A stretch of DNA of 64,000 nt from Brassica napus. Taxonomy: Eukaryota > Streptophyta > Magnoliopsida > Brassicales > Brassicaceae. Position numbers and translations under genes: made by a program. Location of the stretch: positions 15,436,009 to 15,500,008 of the forward strand of contig NC_063442.1 of the NCBI RefSeq assembly GCF_020379485.1, in the 5' to 3' direction. Shown here one piece after another: positions 13,304-24,380 of this stretch (positions are counted from its first letter, which is position 1; every line of letters starts with the position of its first letter). The notes under the pieces were generated by a model. It did not search any database, was not told where the DNA came from, and saw only the letters and a program-made list of their open reading frames with translations.

Positions 13304-13955
13304 CTATGTTGCATGGAAGCTTCATCAGATGTCCGCTTCCCGCTTCGGAACCGGAATCAGAATCGGAACCTTGTGGAAGCTTGCGGAATCTCGCTTCCAA
13401 AACGCTTCTAAATTATTCTTCTTAAAAACACGTTGGAAGCTTACGATTCCGTTTTGGAACCACGCTTCTGTTTTAAAAAAAATTGCAATATATATCAATC
13501 AAATATAAAACCATAGTTTTTAATCTATATTAAATAAAAATAATAATAGTAATGAATATAGAGTTAGAAATATACAAATATTAAAACTAATATTATAAAT
13601 TATATTTATGCATTGAGATATTTTGTTAAAGATATAACACATATTGAAATATATTGAGTCAATTATTTATGAAGTATTGAAAATAATTAATATAATATAT
13701 TTTTGTAAACTTAATTTATGTGTATTTTTACAGTTTTAATATAAAATCATTTCAAAATTATTATAAATGAATAAATATTTTATTTCAAATTTAAATCATA
13801 TAATTTTTAGTCCTAATTTTTTTTTAAAAATCTTATATATATATATATATATATGGATATACGCTTCCAACACGTATCCGTTTCCTAATATTTTAAAAAA
13901 TCTCGCTTCTGCGCTTCCTTACGCTTCCGCTTCCACGTATCCGCTTTTAACATAG
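13304..13955. mobile_element. hAT-like non-autonomous DNA transposon (652 bp)
   Basis: The element starts CTATGTT and ends AACATAG, a 7-bp terminal inverted repeat, and is flanked by a perfect 8-bp direct repeat GTCTTAAG (13296-13303 and 13956-13963). An 8-bp target duplication points to the hAT superfamily. Both subterminal regions are crowded with GCTTCC/GGAAGC words (about a dozen, in both orientations, in the first 160 and last 100 bp), while the middle is AT-rich. Dense subterminal repeats are typical transposase binding sites in hAT elements. No transposase ORF is present. Confidence 0.75.
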
Positions 13956-13963
13956 GTCTTAAG

Positions 13964-14736
13964 AGCCATTTTAGAGGAGCATGTGCATATTTGCTTCTCT
14001 TCCCCTAACTTTCAAATGCTTATCTTTCTAAGGACTTTTGTTATTGCAGCGCAATTTCTACTTTTTGTTTGAAGTTATTTATTCTCATCTTTTAAATAAT
14101 GATATCGAACGTAAAACAATATCTAGGTGTGTTCATAGACCACTCGGTCTTTAGCGCTATAATGTTCGATTTGGAGGTTGGTCATAATTTTTTACCCATG
14201 TTTTTCTGAGCAACTTTTACCCATGTTATCGTCTCAATTCTAAGTATTTTGATTTAATTTGGTGAATTCGACGAATTCGTAAAGCATTAAAAAGGACAAG
14301 ATTAGAGCACAGCGCCTTCTATAGTGAATATGGAATGAGTCAATACTAATCTAAATGAATAATTTTATAATACGTAAAGATCATCATATTAGAACCACGC
14401 CAGCATAGTCGAGTGGTACACACAATGAATATATGTCTGTTTGTGTGGCTAGACACAATGAATATATAATATACATTGCGAGCAATCAAGTCTAGGTGAA
14501 CAAAATCCCAGAAGATTAGTCGGTTACACCTCAGCCCACAAAAAATGAAATACATGTTACCCGATGTTCTATTTATAGCTAAATTCTTGTCAACAATATT
14601 ACAGAAACAAAGATGACATAAACTATTTAGTTGTTAGATTTCATTATACCACAGTTACATTAATAAAAATTTGTGTCAACAATAACATAGCTTTCATTGT
14701 TTATATATATACTTAGGACACCCACAACACATGTTC
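13964..14736. other. Intergenic stretch
   Basis: No coding sequence or bounded element is recognised. A short tRNA D-arm-like string near 14400-14425 lacks the rest of a tRNA. Confidence 0.4.
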
Positions 14737-14739
14737 TAA

Positions 14740-15014
14740 GATCATCTGCAACAATGATCCTTAGCACAAATCCTTAAGAAAAAAATTATTATAAAATTAT
14801 GTGGGCTCCATTTCATCTATGTTTTTGTACCAACAAAAGCTCTTAAACTCCTTAGCTAAGGATTCGATTTGCTAAGTCTCTTAACTATTCGCGGACCCAC
14901 TGACACATGACGGCCTGCGATTGGTTAATTTAAAAAAAAATCCGAAAATAATAAAATAAACACAAATACTATGTATAAGAATTTGTGCCTTGAGTATCAC
15001 CATTGCTGATGCCC
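14740..15014. mobile_element. Harbinger/Tourist-type MITE (275 bp), copy 2
   Basis: Ends GATCATCTGCAACAATG and, inverted, GGGCATCAGCAATGGTG form imperfect terminal inverted repeats. The element is flanked by TAA at 14737-14739 and 15015-15017. Its length, termini and an internal GCGATTGGTTAATTT-A-tract segment parallel the copy at 2953-3228, so both belong to one family. The termini also resemble those of the coding Harbinger element at 47294-48846. Confidence 0.75.
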
Positions 15015-15017
15015 TAA

Positions 15018-15584
15018 GAGTCTCTAGTGATTAAAAAAAGAAAAGGCGAAGGATTCTTAATTGAATTTTTTTTAACAAAATTAGAGATTCATCTCTGATG
15101 TTTCTTTACCATTATTCCACTTTTATTTTATCATTTAAATTTTAAATATGTAATTAAGTAACAATAAATATAATCATGAAATATTTGAGTGGGTATCTAA
15201 ACGCTAATGGTACTCTTTGTTGGACTTGGAAGTGGCTTAGCATGAAAGTATCTGATCACATGGGAGTGCCTCATACTTCCCACAAAGGAACAACCATATG
15301 CTTAAATTTTATGTCGTGACAAATTACCCCCTCATTTCCTTGATGGGATTTATGAGTCGACATCCCTTTATCCATGGGATTTATGAGTCCTTTAGATTGT
15401 TTACTCATTATCTTATTTCAAAATTCTTTTGTTTTTTTATAAGGAAAAACAATAACGTATTTACAGTTTATAGTTTTAGGTTCACTATTATTTCTTAAGA
15501 TCTCGAAAGAATTGGATATTTTCATATATGCTTGTTCAATAAAAATTCTGGTGGTTTGGTTTTTGATTGAAATTTTTTTATACA
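15018..15584. other. Intergenic spacer between two MITEs
   Basis: AT-rich DNA with no recognised gene. A short near-repeat, GGGATTTATGAGTC, occurs twice near 15345-15390. Confidence 0.4.
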
Positions 15585-15586
15585 TA

Positions 15587-15820
15587 CTTTCTCCATTTTA
15601 TTTTAATTGTTGTTAAGTTATGTACACAAATTACAAAAATATTTAATTTTATATATTTTTAAAATGAAAACATTATTACCTATAATACCTAACTATATCT
15701 CAATCAATAAAAAGATAAACATAAAATTTTGTTGATAGATTTTGTATTAGAATTTTAACATAACATTTATTTTGAACGAATTTTATTCTACGAAGAAATT
15801 TTAAGCTAAAATGGAAAGAG
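15587..15820. mobile_element. Stowaway-like MITE (234 bp)
   Basis: The ends CTTTCTCCATTTTA and (inverted) CTCTTTCCATTTTAG form a terminal inverted repeat of the CTCCNTCCRTTT type, with TA on both outer sides (15585-15586 and 15821-15822). That is the signature of Tc1/mariner-derived Stowaway MITEs. The body is AT-rich and non-coding. Confidence 0.65.
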
Positions 15821-15822
15821 TA

Positions 15823-16669
15823 TAAAATAATAATAAAATGATGTATATTAATTATTGACTGGCCAAATAGGTTGTATATTACTTAAATATCATAAATGAA
15901 AAGAAATTTCTGGTTTGTTTGGCTCGTTCACTTATGAAGATGGGCCCTCTCTAGCTATATGTATGTGCTTACACTGAAATCTGAGTCGTTTTTTTTTTTT
16001 TTTTTTGTCTTTTTCAGTTTTGTTCTTATATTCGCTCTAATAAATTTGATTTTGGCATTTTCTTTATTTTTTAATTCCAAATATATTTAAATCTCCAGAG
16101 GTTGTGCTTTTAAGGCACTTGGATATATGTATCATGCCTGACTAAATAAATATGAAAATTTAATGTCCAGCAAAAAGCTTAAAATAGTCTTTTGTGACCA
16201 CTATATTTTACAAAATAAAACTTTATTATCTGACAATATTGTTATATCTAATGTGATTATTTTCAGAAAATAAATTTATACATATAATAGTCGATAAAAG
16301 TTTAATGAAATGAAAGTTGATAGAAAAAGTACATTTAACCAAAGATTATACAAATATATGTATATGTGATTCATGTACTACAATAAAAAGTATTTTAATT
16401 GGTTTAAAAATTTGAATCAACAATTATTAGAAAAATATTTTAAATAGCGTTACCAACGAGTTATTGGCTTATTGATAATTTAGTGTATAGTATATATTAT
16501 GCCACTCACATTCAATTTTCGTTGGGAGAGACTTTTACAATATTTGAATTTCTGATAAAAAATGAAACCATTTAGAATAACATTCAGAAAATGAAAATGT
16601 TCTCCAAATGCTATTAATCTAATGCTTTCATATAAAGGTTTTGGTAAAACATCTACATTTAAAAGAAAG
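15823..16669. other. AT-rich intergenic DNA
   Basis: No gene is seen. An 18-nt T-tract is near 15990. Confidence 0.4.
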
Positions 16670-16781
16670 GAAGAGGAAAAGAAGACCTGCAGGTACACCC
16701 AAGTAATATTAAATCACCACTACTTAAAATTTAATTCTAAAGTTTCAAATTTTTGTTTACCAGTTACCACCAAAATTAACT
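16670..16781 (+). pseudogene. Duplicated IDD15 exon 1/intron 1 fragment
   Basis: About 112 bp here are nearly identical to 6219-6329 of the intact IDD15 gene. They cover the end of exon 1 (AGAGGAAAAGAAGACCTGCA, encoding the KRRPAG motif), the splice donor region and the first 80 bp of intron 1 up to CAGTTACCACCAAA. The donor differs (CACCCAAGTAAT here, CACCAGGTAAT in the gene), with a handful of other substitutions or indels. Because intron sequence is included, this is a DNA-level copy, not a retrocopy. No element ends could be tied to it. Confidence 0.85.
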
Positions 16782-19144
16782 ATAAAACACTAAACATAAT
16801 TACTATAGTTTATTTATTTTATTTAATAATATCAAAAATTATATTTATATCCACAAATTAATATATATTTTCCAAAATAAAATAAGTTTAAATTGTTAAA
16901 AAAATAATATTTTACATTTCATTTAATGTATATATATATAATTTATTATTATCGGTAAAATATAAAATAAATAAATAAATATATATATATATATTAAAGA
17001 AATTTGTTAGAACATATTGATTTCATATCATACTATTTTTATAGCATAGTCTTACCGTTTTGCTATCAGTTATACCAATTAAACTTTAATAAAGTCTATA
17101 ATGAATAATAATGATTAGGAGAAGATGAAGCACAAGGTACCCATTCCATCTATCATATCAGTCGAGACGCACCTCTGGTTTACCAGTTATCGTACTCACT
17201 GTAAACATTGGGTATAGCCACGGTTTTGAATGAGAGAAAGAAGGGAAGAATTCTCTTTATTGATTTAATTTAATATTAAAATTAAATATACATATAATTA
17301 ACTATTAATAATCTAATAAACAGATGAACAATAATAAATATATTGTTGAAAAATATGAACAATAGTAACAAAATAAGCAAATTTTATGTATCTATAAATA
17401 TTTTAAAACTTTAAAGATGATAAAAAATATATTAAATGAATATGTATGATCCAACATAGTACTCAAATACTTATTAGAACTGAAAATTAAAAAAGGTGAA
17501 AAAATATTGCAATTTATAAAAGGATACACTCCATAATAACTTCATTTTAAAGGAAAAATAAAGAATATGGAAATATAAATCTAACTATAATAGGATCAAG
17601 TATATCAACCATTGAACCTAATAAATGTCCATGTTCATCAATTTCAAATATGTGTAAAATATTTATTTTTTCTGTAGTTCGCTCTATAAAATCATTTAAC
17701 TTTATTATTTGAATTGTTATTTTTATATATTCTACCATAAATAGAGAAAATTAATTGGATCATACTATATAAGAAAATTAAACCTTTATATATATCAAAA
17801 TGCAAAGCGTAAAAAAATTTGAAAACAGGAAGAAAACAAACTTTGGGCCAAAAGTTAGTCAAACTGGGAAAACTAGTGTGTGAGAGAAAATTAATTGTAT
17901 TCAAGTATTATTGTTTCTAAAGATGAAAAATAAAATTCTACAAAATCAAAAGGTTTTTGTTTTAAACATTATATGATCTAATATATTATTTAAATTATTT
18001 TATATTTTATGCATTATATTAGTATTAGTGTTACATTTTGATTTTATTAGATTTATTTTCTAAAAATTATTAGAAATATTTTATTACAAAATAATGAATT
18101 TATAATCAATATTAAGATATCTTTTAACATGTACAAAAACACCAAAATACATTAAAACAGATGGAGTATTTACTACAAACACTTTTGAAAGGTATATTTC
18201 TACATATTAAACCAAAAAGCTATTCTTATAATTTCTTTTGTTGAAAAAAAATCTTCAGAAATTGTTCATTTACAGGTGTACTTAGATAATGTTTGAATAT
18301 GCCGCAATTTGTTCTTTGTTATTTTCCACTTAACCACTTTCCCTTGTTTTCTCTAATAATTAATAACTTTAACATTATCTGTTTCAATATATACATGGAA
18401 CATGCAACACAAAAATTATGTGCAGTCTAATAAACCTAAAAACTAAATATGAACATGTAAACTGATATGCTAGAGTTCTTGTGCTAGACAATTTGTTTAT
18501 TCTCATTTATTTCTTCACCCTTTTTATACGACGTGACAATTCAACTGGAATTGAATTGATTTTTAAAAATAATTCAAGACTTCTAAATAAATATTTTAGT
18601 TACAATTTTTTTTGTCAGAAAGATTAAAGCTATTTCCCTTATTGTTAATGTACGAAATAATTTACGTTTAGTAATAAGAACAAACTTTTCTCACAAAAAA
18701 AGAGATAAGGGTGTAAGAAAGTGACAGAGACACAGGAAAAGAAACATGCATTGTGGCATTGTTAGCTCAAAAAGAAACAAAATTTCAGAATTGTGACATA
18801 TAAAAACAAAAATAACATCAATATTCTTTTGAGAATTTAATATATTTTGTATCTATGATATGTACGTGTTTCCTTTTATCAATTAGTGGTAGGTGTTTTT
18901 TCCAAGGAAATGATAAAAAGACTATAAAGATACAGTAAAAAGGTAATAAGATTTGAAATTTCATCAGAAAAAGAAGGTAAAATAAGACAAAGTTATTTAC
19001 TTTTAATGGTACGGAAAAGATAAAACTATTTAAAGAGTCGTATGCAGCATGGTCCGCAGAGACAAATATACCCCGCGCCTGCAACACCCTTTACTCAGTT
19101 TTCAAATTTACTAAGTTACCCTTTAAAAATGTGACCCGCCAATC
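16782..19144. other. AT-rich intergenic DNA
   Basis: No recognisable gene. At about 18160-18175 a lone AACAGATGGAGTA motif resembles one end of a Stowaway-type MITE, but I could not find the other end. Confidence 0.4.
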
Positions 19145-19160
19145 AAACGTCGATAAGATA

Positions 19161-20336
19161 TATTTTTTTTTTTTGTCATCTGTTGGATTAATATTGAAAT
19201 AACCGTGCATTACACAAAACCAGCAAAGGAACAAAGCCTTTCCGGAGTCAGCAGCCGACGAGGTAACACAACACCCCTCGAAGCCAAAGATAGAAACAAC
19301 AACGAAGAACATAACTTAAGCTACAACAAAGAAGGGACAGATCACTACCAGAGAAGAGAACACCACCTTGCACTCAAGGACAGGCATACATAACGAGCAC
19401 ACATTCATAAATAACACCAGGAGAGAAGATCATCGAGATAGACCTGACGCACACGAACATCACCAACACATAAACCGAATCAAGAGAGGTTAAAATCCTT
19501 AACCGTCGCTGCACACACCCTTCAATCCCAACTAAGACTCGCCATTGGACCTTGATTGTGCTCTCCATGCGCCTCATACGCCCAACACCCCACAGCGAAG
19601 CCTACAAAAGCTTCCTGAACACGTCTTATTCAGACAGCCGGTAACTGGATAAAAACCACTCCAAATCCAGAACAATCACGAACAAAACTCGGTGGCAATC
19701 GACCAACAAAGGAGCAATCGCTCCTAAAAACTTCTATCTCCCTCTGATTCTCCTCAAAACTAAAATAGAGCTCGAAAAGCCTCTGACCTTCAAGGATCAA
19801 CAACCACAAGAATTGATTTCCAAGAACAGAGACAGTACACCAAGACCAACTTCTCCAAGCATTCCAAACCCGACCAAGTTTCATCAACGGAACAAACGGA
19901 AAGAACCCGTCTTGAATGTACAACAAGAGCAAGTACTAAAACACTAACATAAACTCGACATCCAAGGAGGTGACAAAAATAGGAGAAGCCCGATCCCGAG
20001 CTTGACCACTAACCTTCACCGGCTCCGGCACCGGTTTGACTGAAGCACGACCATTGCACAGAAGTGGCCAAACCCCACACCATCGACTCTCCAACCGAGC
20101 TTACGTGACCAAAATCCGAGACCAGAGTACCCTTGGTCCTTCCATAGACTCAGATCTGACACCACAACCAAAATAATGTCGAGAAACCGGAAAGAAAAAC
20201 GCAACTACAAAGAGAGACGACACGGGACCGCTCCCGGCGACGGTGAGAAGCACCGACCGCCGGAGCAGCAACTAAGCAAGCCCAAGCTTCCTCCTTCCTA
20301 GGGTTTGACGGCGGGGAGAAGCAAAGAGAGAGAGAG
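19161..20336 (-). mobile_element. ORF-less LINE-like retroposon (1176 bp, 16-bp target duplication)
   Basis: A perfect 16-bp direct repeat, AAACGTCGATAAGATA, lies at 19145-19160 and 20337-20352. Just inside the left copy is a run of T (a poly(A) tail on the minus strand) next to ATTAATCCAACAGATGAC-type sequence, which resembles the 3' ends of plant LINEs. The right end (its 5' end) is a CT-rich leader followed by GC-rich sequence quite unlike the AT-rich surroundings. There is no endonuclease or reverse transcriptase frame; the longest minus-strand ORFs (about 60-100 codons) match nothing I know. It is best read as a non-autonomous LINE derivative, or less likely a processed retrocopy of a host transcript. 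Confidence 0.7.
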
Positions 20337-20352
20337 AAACGTCGATAAGATA

Positions 20353-20619
20353 CTCTTCTCTCTTTTTTTTTGACAAAACTAAAAGATATTTATTTTTTGT
20401 AAATTATAATATTTTGGGTCAAAATTTGTGAACTATAATTATATTCTGTTTGAGTTAGATGAGTCATTACAAACGTTTTCCTAAAATCTAAAAAAATTTC
20501 AAAATATCTAATTAAAAATAAAAATACTATCTTACAATACTAAAAAATTTTGAACTAGAGTTTGAGGATGTTTATATCACCAAAAAAAATTCTCAACCAA
20601 TAAAAATGACATGTCACTA
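20353..20619. other. Short AT-rich spacer
   Basis: Nothing recognised between the LINE-like retroposon and the next Helitron. Confidence 0.4.
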
Positions 20620-21258
20620 TCTTATCTATTAAAAGAGAAATATCATTTTTATCTAATATTTAGAAGTCTACTAAGACCATTTCATTAATCACATAATATG
20701 ATATAATAATTAATAGGAATATTAATAATAAATTAATTTTAACTATAGATTTGAATTTTATTTTCAGTTATAAAAAAATCTGTTGAGAAAAAATCTAACA
20801 AAATCCTACTAAATTTTTAAATAATTTTTATTAAACATTGCATTAATTAATTTTGTAATTAAGTAATATAATGCTTTCATTTAAATAAATTATCATCTAC
20901 CACTAAAACGGATTCAAATTTGTTAATCATGTCATATTTTTTTATACAAATGAAGTTATTAACATATGTTAAAAATTTATTTCTACAGCTATATATTTTC
21001 AAAAATCATATGTTGAAGAATATTTTTTATTTGATTATTTCAAATTATGAAAACTCGAAAACGTAATAAAAAAGGTAAAATGTATAAAAGAAACCCCTAT
21101 ATTAATAAAGTAATAATAAACCTAAAAAATAAAATTAAAGAGTTATAAAATACATAACACTAAGATATAAATTGTATATTTAAATTTATATAGTAATATC
21201 AAAATTAAATATTTATAAAATGAAAATATACCCGCACGATGTGCGGATTAAAATCTAG
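20620..21258 (+). mobile_element. Non-autonomous Helitron (639 bp)
   Basis: Starts TCTTATCTATTAAAAGAG after an A (20619). It ends with hairpin CCGCAC/GTGCGG (21232-21246), an AAAAT spacer and CTAG (21255-21258) before T. The 5' end closely resembles that of the Helitron at 11155-12135, and both 3' spacers read AAAATCTAGT, so the two are one family. No ORF of note. Confidence 0.85.
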
Positions 21259-21520
21259 TTATTACTATATAACCGTAGCTTTCAAAAATGATCTAACCGG
21301 TTTCTTCTTATTTTTTGACAATTTGTTTTACAAGCCCATATCATAGTTCAAATGATCTGCTAGACTTATTACATCAATTCAATAAAGTTATCATCGTCTT
21401 CGTTATGTTTTTTTTTTAACTTTATCTGTTTCTCAGCTGCAACGTCAGGTTCCCACCACCATATGTCATAAAATTTATTATTTACTACAACAATCAAGAA
21501 TCATGGAACAGTTTCGATAC

Positions 21521-22714
21521 TGATATTACGTGTATACGCACACCAAATAACCTAATGTGCACACTACCACAATCGAATGGTATGTCGATGTAGCACTTTA
21601 GGATCGAATCCACAGAGACCAAATCTTACACTTTATCTTTATGGGATCAGAATCAAGCTAAAACAATATGGGGGTTTTAAAGTTTGTGGTAACGTAAAAA
21701 GCAAGTAACAGATTGGTTTTAAGTTTCAGATTAATGAGAAACTAACCTAGGGTTTAACGGGCGCTTACAATCATGAGCCAAACAATTATTCAAGTTTGAT
21801 TAATGGACTAGTCTAGAACTAGGAACACAATACTAGATCAACCCACTGTCGTGGTATTTCACCTTTCAACGATCAGCCTCAATACCTAAGCTCTCGCTTG
21901 GGTCAAGGCGTGATGATGAACATTAAGATCAAGTCCAATCGGTTCACAAAACACCCTAATATCTACTTTCGCTGATTAGGGATGCTATGCTCATTCATAA
22001 CAGATCTAGCAACCTATTACACGGTTAATGAATAGGTTAAACCTAGGATCTAACAATAACTGGCCAGTTTAATGCAAGCAATAAGAGCAGTTATGAATGA
22101 AGACAATCAATGGATACTTATCTATGTTTAGCTCACGATCTAACACCCTAACACCCTAGGCTAGCTACATCGACTACTCAGACATGGACAAAGAAATCAC
22201 AGAGATCAATTCTGAATAAAACTTCATGTAAATAAAAGAGATAGAAAGAGGGTTCAGGATAATCTTCTCTATGGTGAGAGAGATAGAGCCTTCTCCCTTT
22301 ACAATCCAAAAGCACAAAAGTCTCCAATGGTTTTCTTCTGTCTAGAATAGCGTAGTATGATAAAGAGAAACAGAAAATATGATATATCAAAGCCACAGGC
22401 GGCTGGGAGAGAAAATAGGGATAATTAGGGCAAATCCGGTAATGATTGTAGTTTCCTAAAAAATCTCTGCCGCTGGAACACTCACTCGGAACAGTCACTC
22501 GGGTTGCTCCGCTATCCAGAACAGTCATCAAGACTGTTCTGCGTGAAAACCACCAAATTGCATTATTTTCTGCCTCTTTTGTTCCAGCTGATCCATCTCC
22601 CATCCAATGCAACTCCAGACCTGTAATGACTCCAAAAAGACTAGGAAGACTCGATAAAGACTTGAAAACCAATTTAAAAGCATATATACAAGATGTATAA
22701 AACACCATATATCA
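21521..22714 (-). repeat. 3' LTR (left copy)
   Basis: Begins TGATATTACGTG and ends CCATATATCA; 1194 bp, collinear with 27034-28227. It holds an inverted repeat at 22518-22540 (arms AGAACAGTC and GACTGTTCT, 5-nt loop) in a stretch rich in GGAACA words. A 176-codon minus-strand ORF at 22178-22708 begins 6 bp into the LTR and is present in both copies, but resembles no known protein. Confidence 0.92.
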
Positions 22715-22729
22715 ATTCCCCCAGACTTA
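22715..22729 (-). other. Polypurine tract
   Basis: On the minus strand AAGTCTGGGGGAAT ends directly at the 3' LTR, the position of the plus-strand primer of LTR retrotransposons. Confidence 0.75.
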
Positions 22730-24380
22730 GATCCTTGTTTGTCCTCAAACAATGTCAAGTATCAAGAACAGGGAGAAAGGTTTGAAAGTGTGGGAACTCT
22801 CCTATTCTCAGCAACCATACTTTAACCACGAATCTCTGAACCATACAAGCAGTAAAACTAGGACAACACACCCTTACCGGAACCCCACTGACTGCTGTTT
22901 AAAAATCGGCTCCATACTCTTCATCTCAAACCTGAAAAAGCAACACTATCGAGACAGAACTCCCTACATTCATTTAAGAGTAGCGTGAGCTTCTCATCAC
23001 AGGCATCATTCAGGGTAGACGGTCTAGGTGTGGAACATGCTATTTAATGGTGGAGTTAAGAGTGTTTAGGGGCTACCATTTCATTGAAGAGAATGCAGGA
23101 TATCACACAAAATGGCAAGAGAGGATAGATCCATTGATGTCCACAGCCTCTACTCGTTTTTGCTCTATCTGGTGCGACTGTTCTCATGACGGAACAGGCA
23201 ACTGATTGTTCTGCTTTCCACTCTCTTCTACACACTCTTCAATACTTGGTACCAACTTCTTGCTCGACCTTTCCAGTGGCTCCATGTTTCTTTTCTTTCT
23301 TTCCCTTCTCCATCACATTAATCTCGTTTTTTTTTTTTTTGAAGACTGATATTATGATGTGACGAAGAAGGAGGTAATACATGATCGTTCTGAGTGCCAC
23401 TGGTGGTTCTGATTTCGCGACCATTCTGGTTCTCCACCCCTGCTCTTGCGCAGTTCATTGGTTATGGAGTGGTTGCTTCCTTAATCTGCTTGTTCTCCTT
23501 TCTGACATAATTTCTGCAGCAATAACGAGTAGGAGGCTGCGTTGATCCTTTTCTCTCCGACCTTTTTGCACATATATGCACATATGACACTGAAAAACAA
23601 ATGCATGAAGGTGGAATAAAGGCTAAGGTGCAGGGTGGGAACTAGCTAAAGATGAGCTAGCCACTCAGGATCAGCAAGATGAATAAAAAGGATAAGAAGT
23701 CCTGAGTGTGTTCTCGTTTCCCTGATCTAATGCCCATAACAAGAAGAATTTCAGTTAAGATTAGGTTCAAGTAAGGTGGAGTTAAGTCTACCCAGTGTAA
23801 CCTGATCGGCTGAGAACTTCTGGAGAATCAAGTGAGATATGTCAGGGTGTTCAAGGTCCACATGTGTGTCTTTCGCCACTGCTAAGGTCACTGAATAAGA
23901 TAACTAAAGCACGAGGTGGTTAGTGATCAACACGGAATAAGGTCCTAATTCCCACAAATTTTTGACTGACTCAATAAAAGCTGACTCAAATTGACCCAAA
24001 AGAAAAACAAAAGAAAGAAACGAGTTAGTAAACGACGAAAACCCTCTTCCAGACTTACTTCACAACGTCCCTGGTGTGAAAATAAATCAGAGAGAAGGTG
24101 AAATCAAGAATAAACATTTTTTTGTTCGAGATACTTACCTGGCGCGGAGCAGCCTGACAGAGCAAGACGCGGTTGCTCCGGTAAAGGATGCTCTGGAATG
24201 AGAGCAGCCAGCTGCTTGCTCCAGTCAAGGATCTCGGATTTTCTGATTTATGACCTCAGACTCAACAAACTAAAAACAAAAATAAGTAAAAAGAAAATCC
24301 TAATGTTAATGACACTCACCAGTGGGTTGCCTCCCACCAAGCGCTTGGTTTAAGTCTCTAGCTTGACTTGGTGACTGGGA
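22730..24380 (-). other. Non-coding 3' internal region of the LTR element
   Basis: About 1.65 kb between the gag stop codon and the polypurine tract, where an autonomous element would carry or end pol. No RT, RNase H or integrase motifs are visible in any frame. It contains repeated GGAACAG/CTGTTC and GGAGCA/TGCTCC words (for example around 23175-23215 and 24140-24225) like those in the LTRs. Confidence 0.75.

Noticed and set aside
14400..14430. tRNA D-arm-like string (AGTCGAGTGGTA)
   Set aside because: No matching T-arm, anticodon arm or acceptor stem follows.
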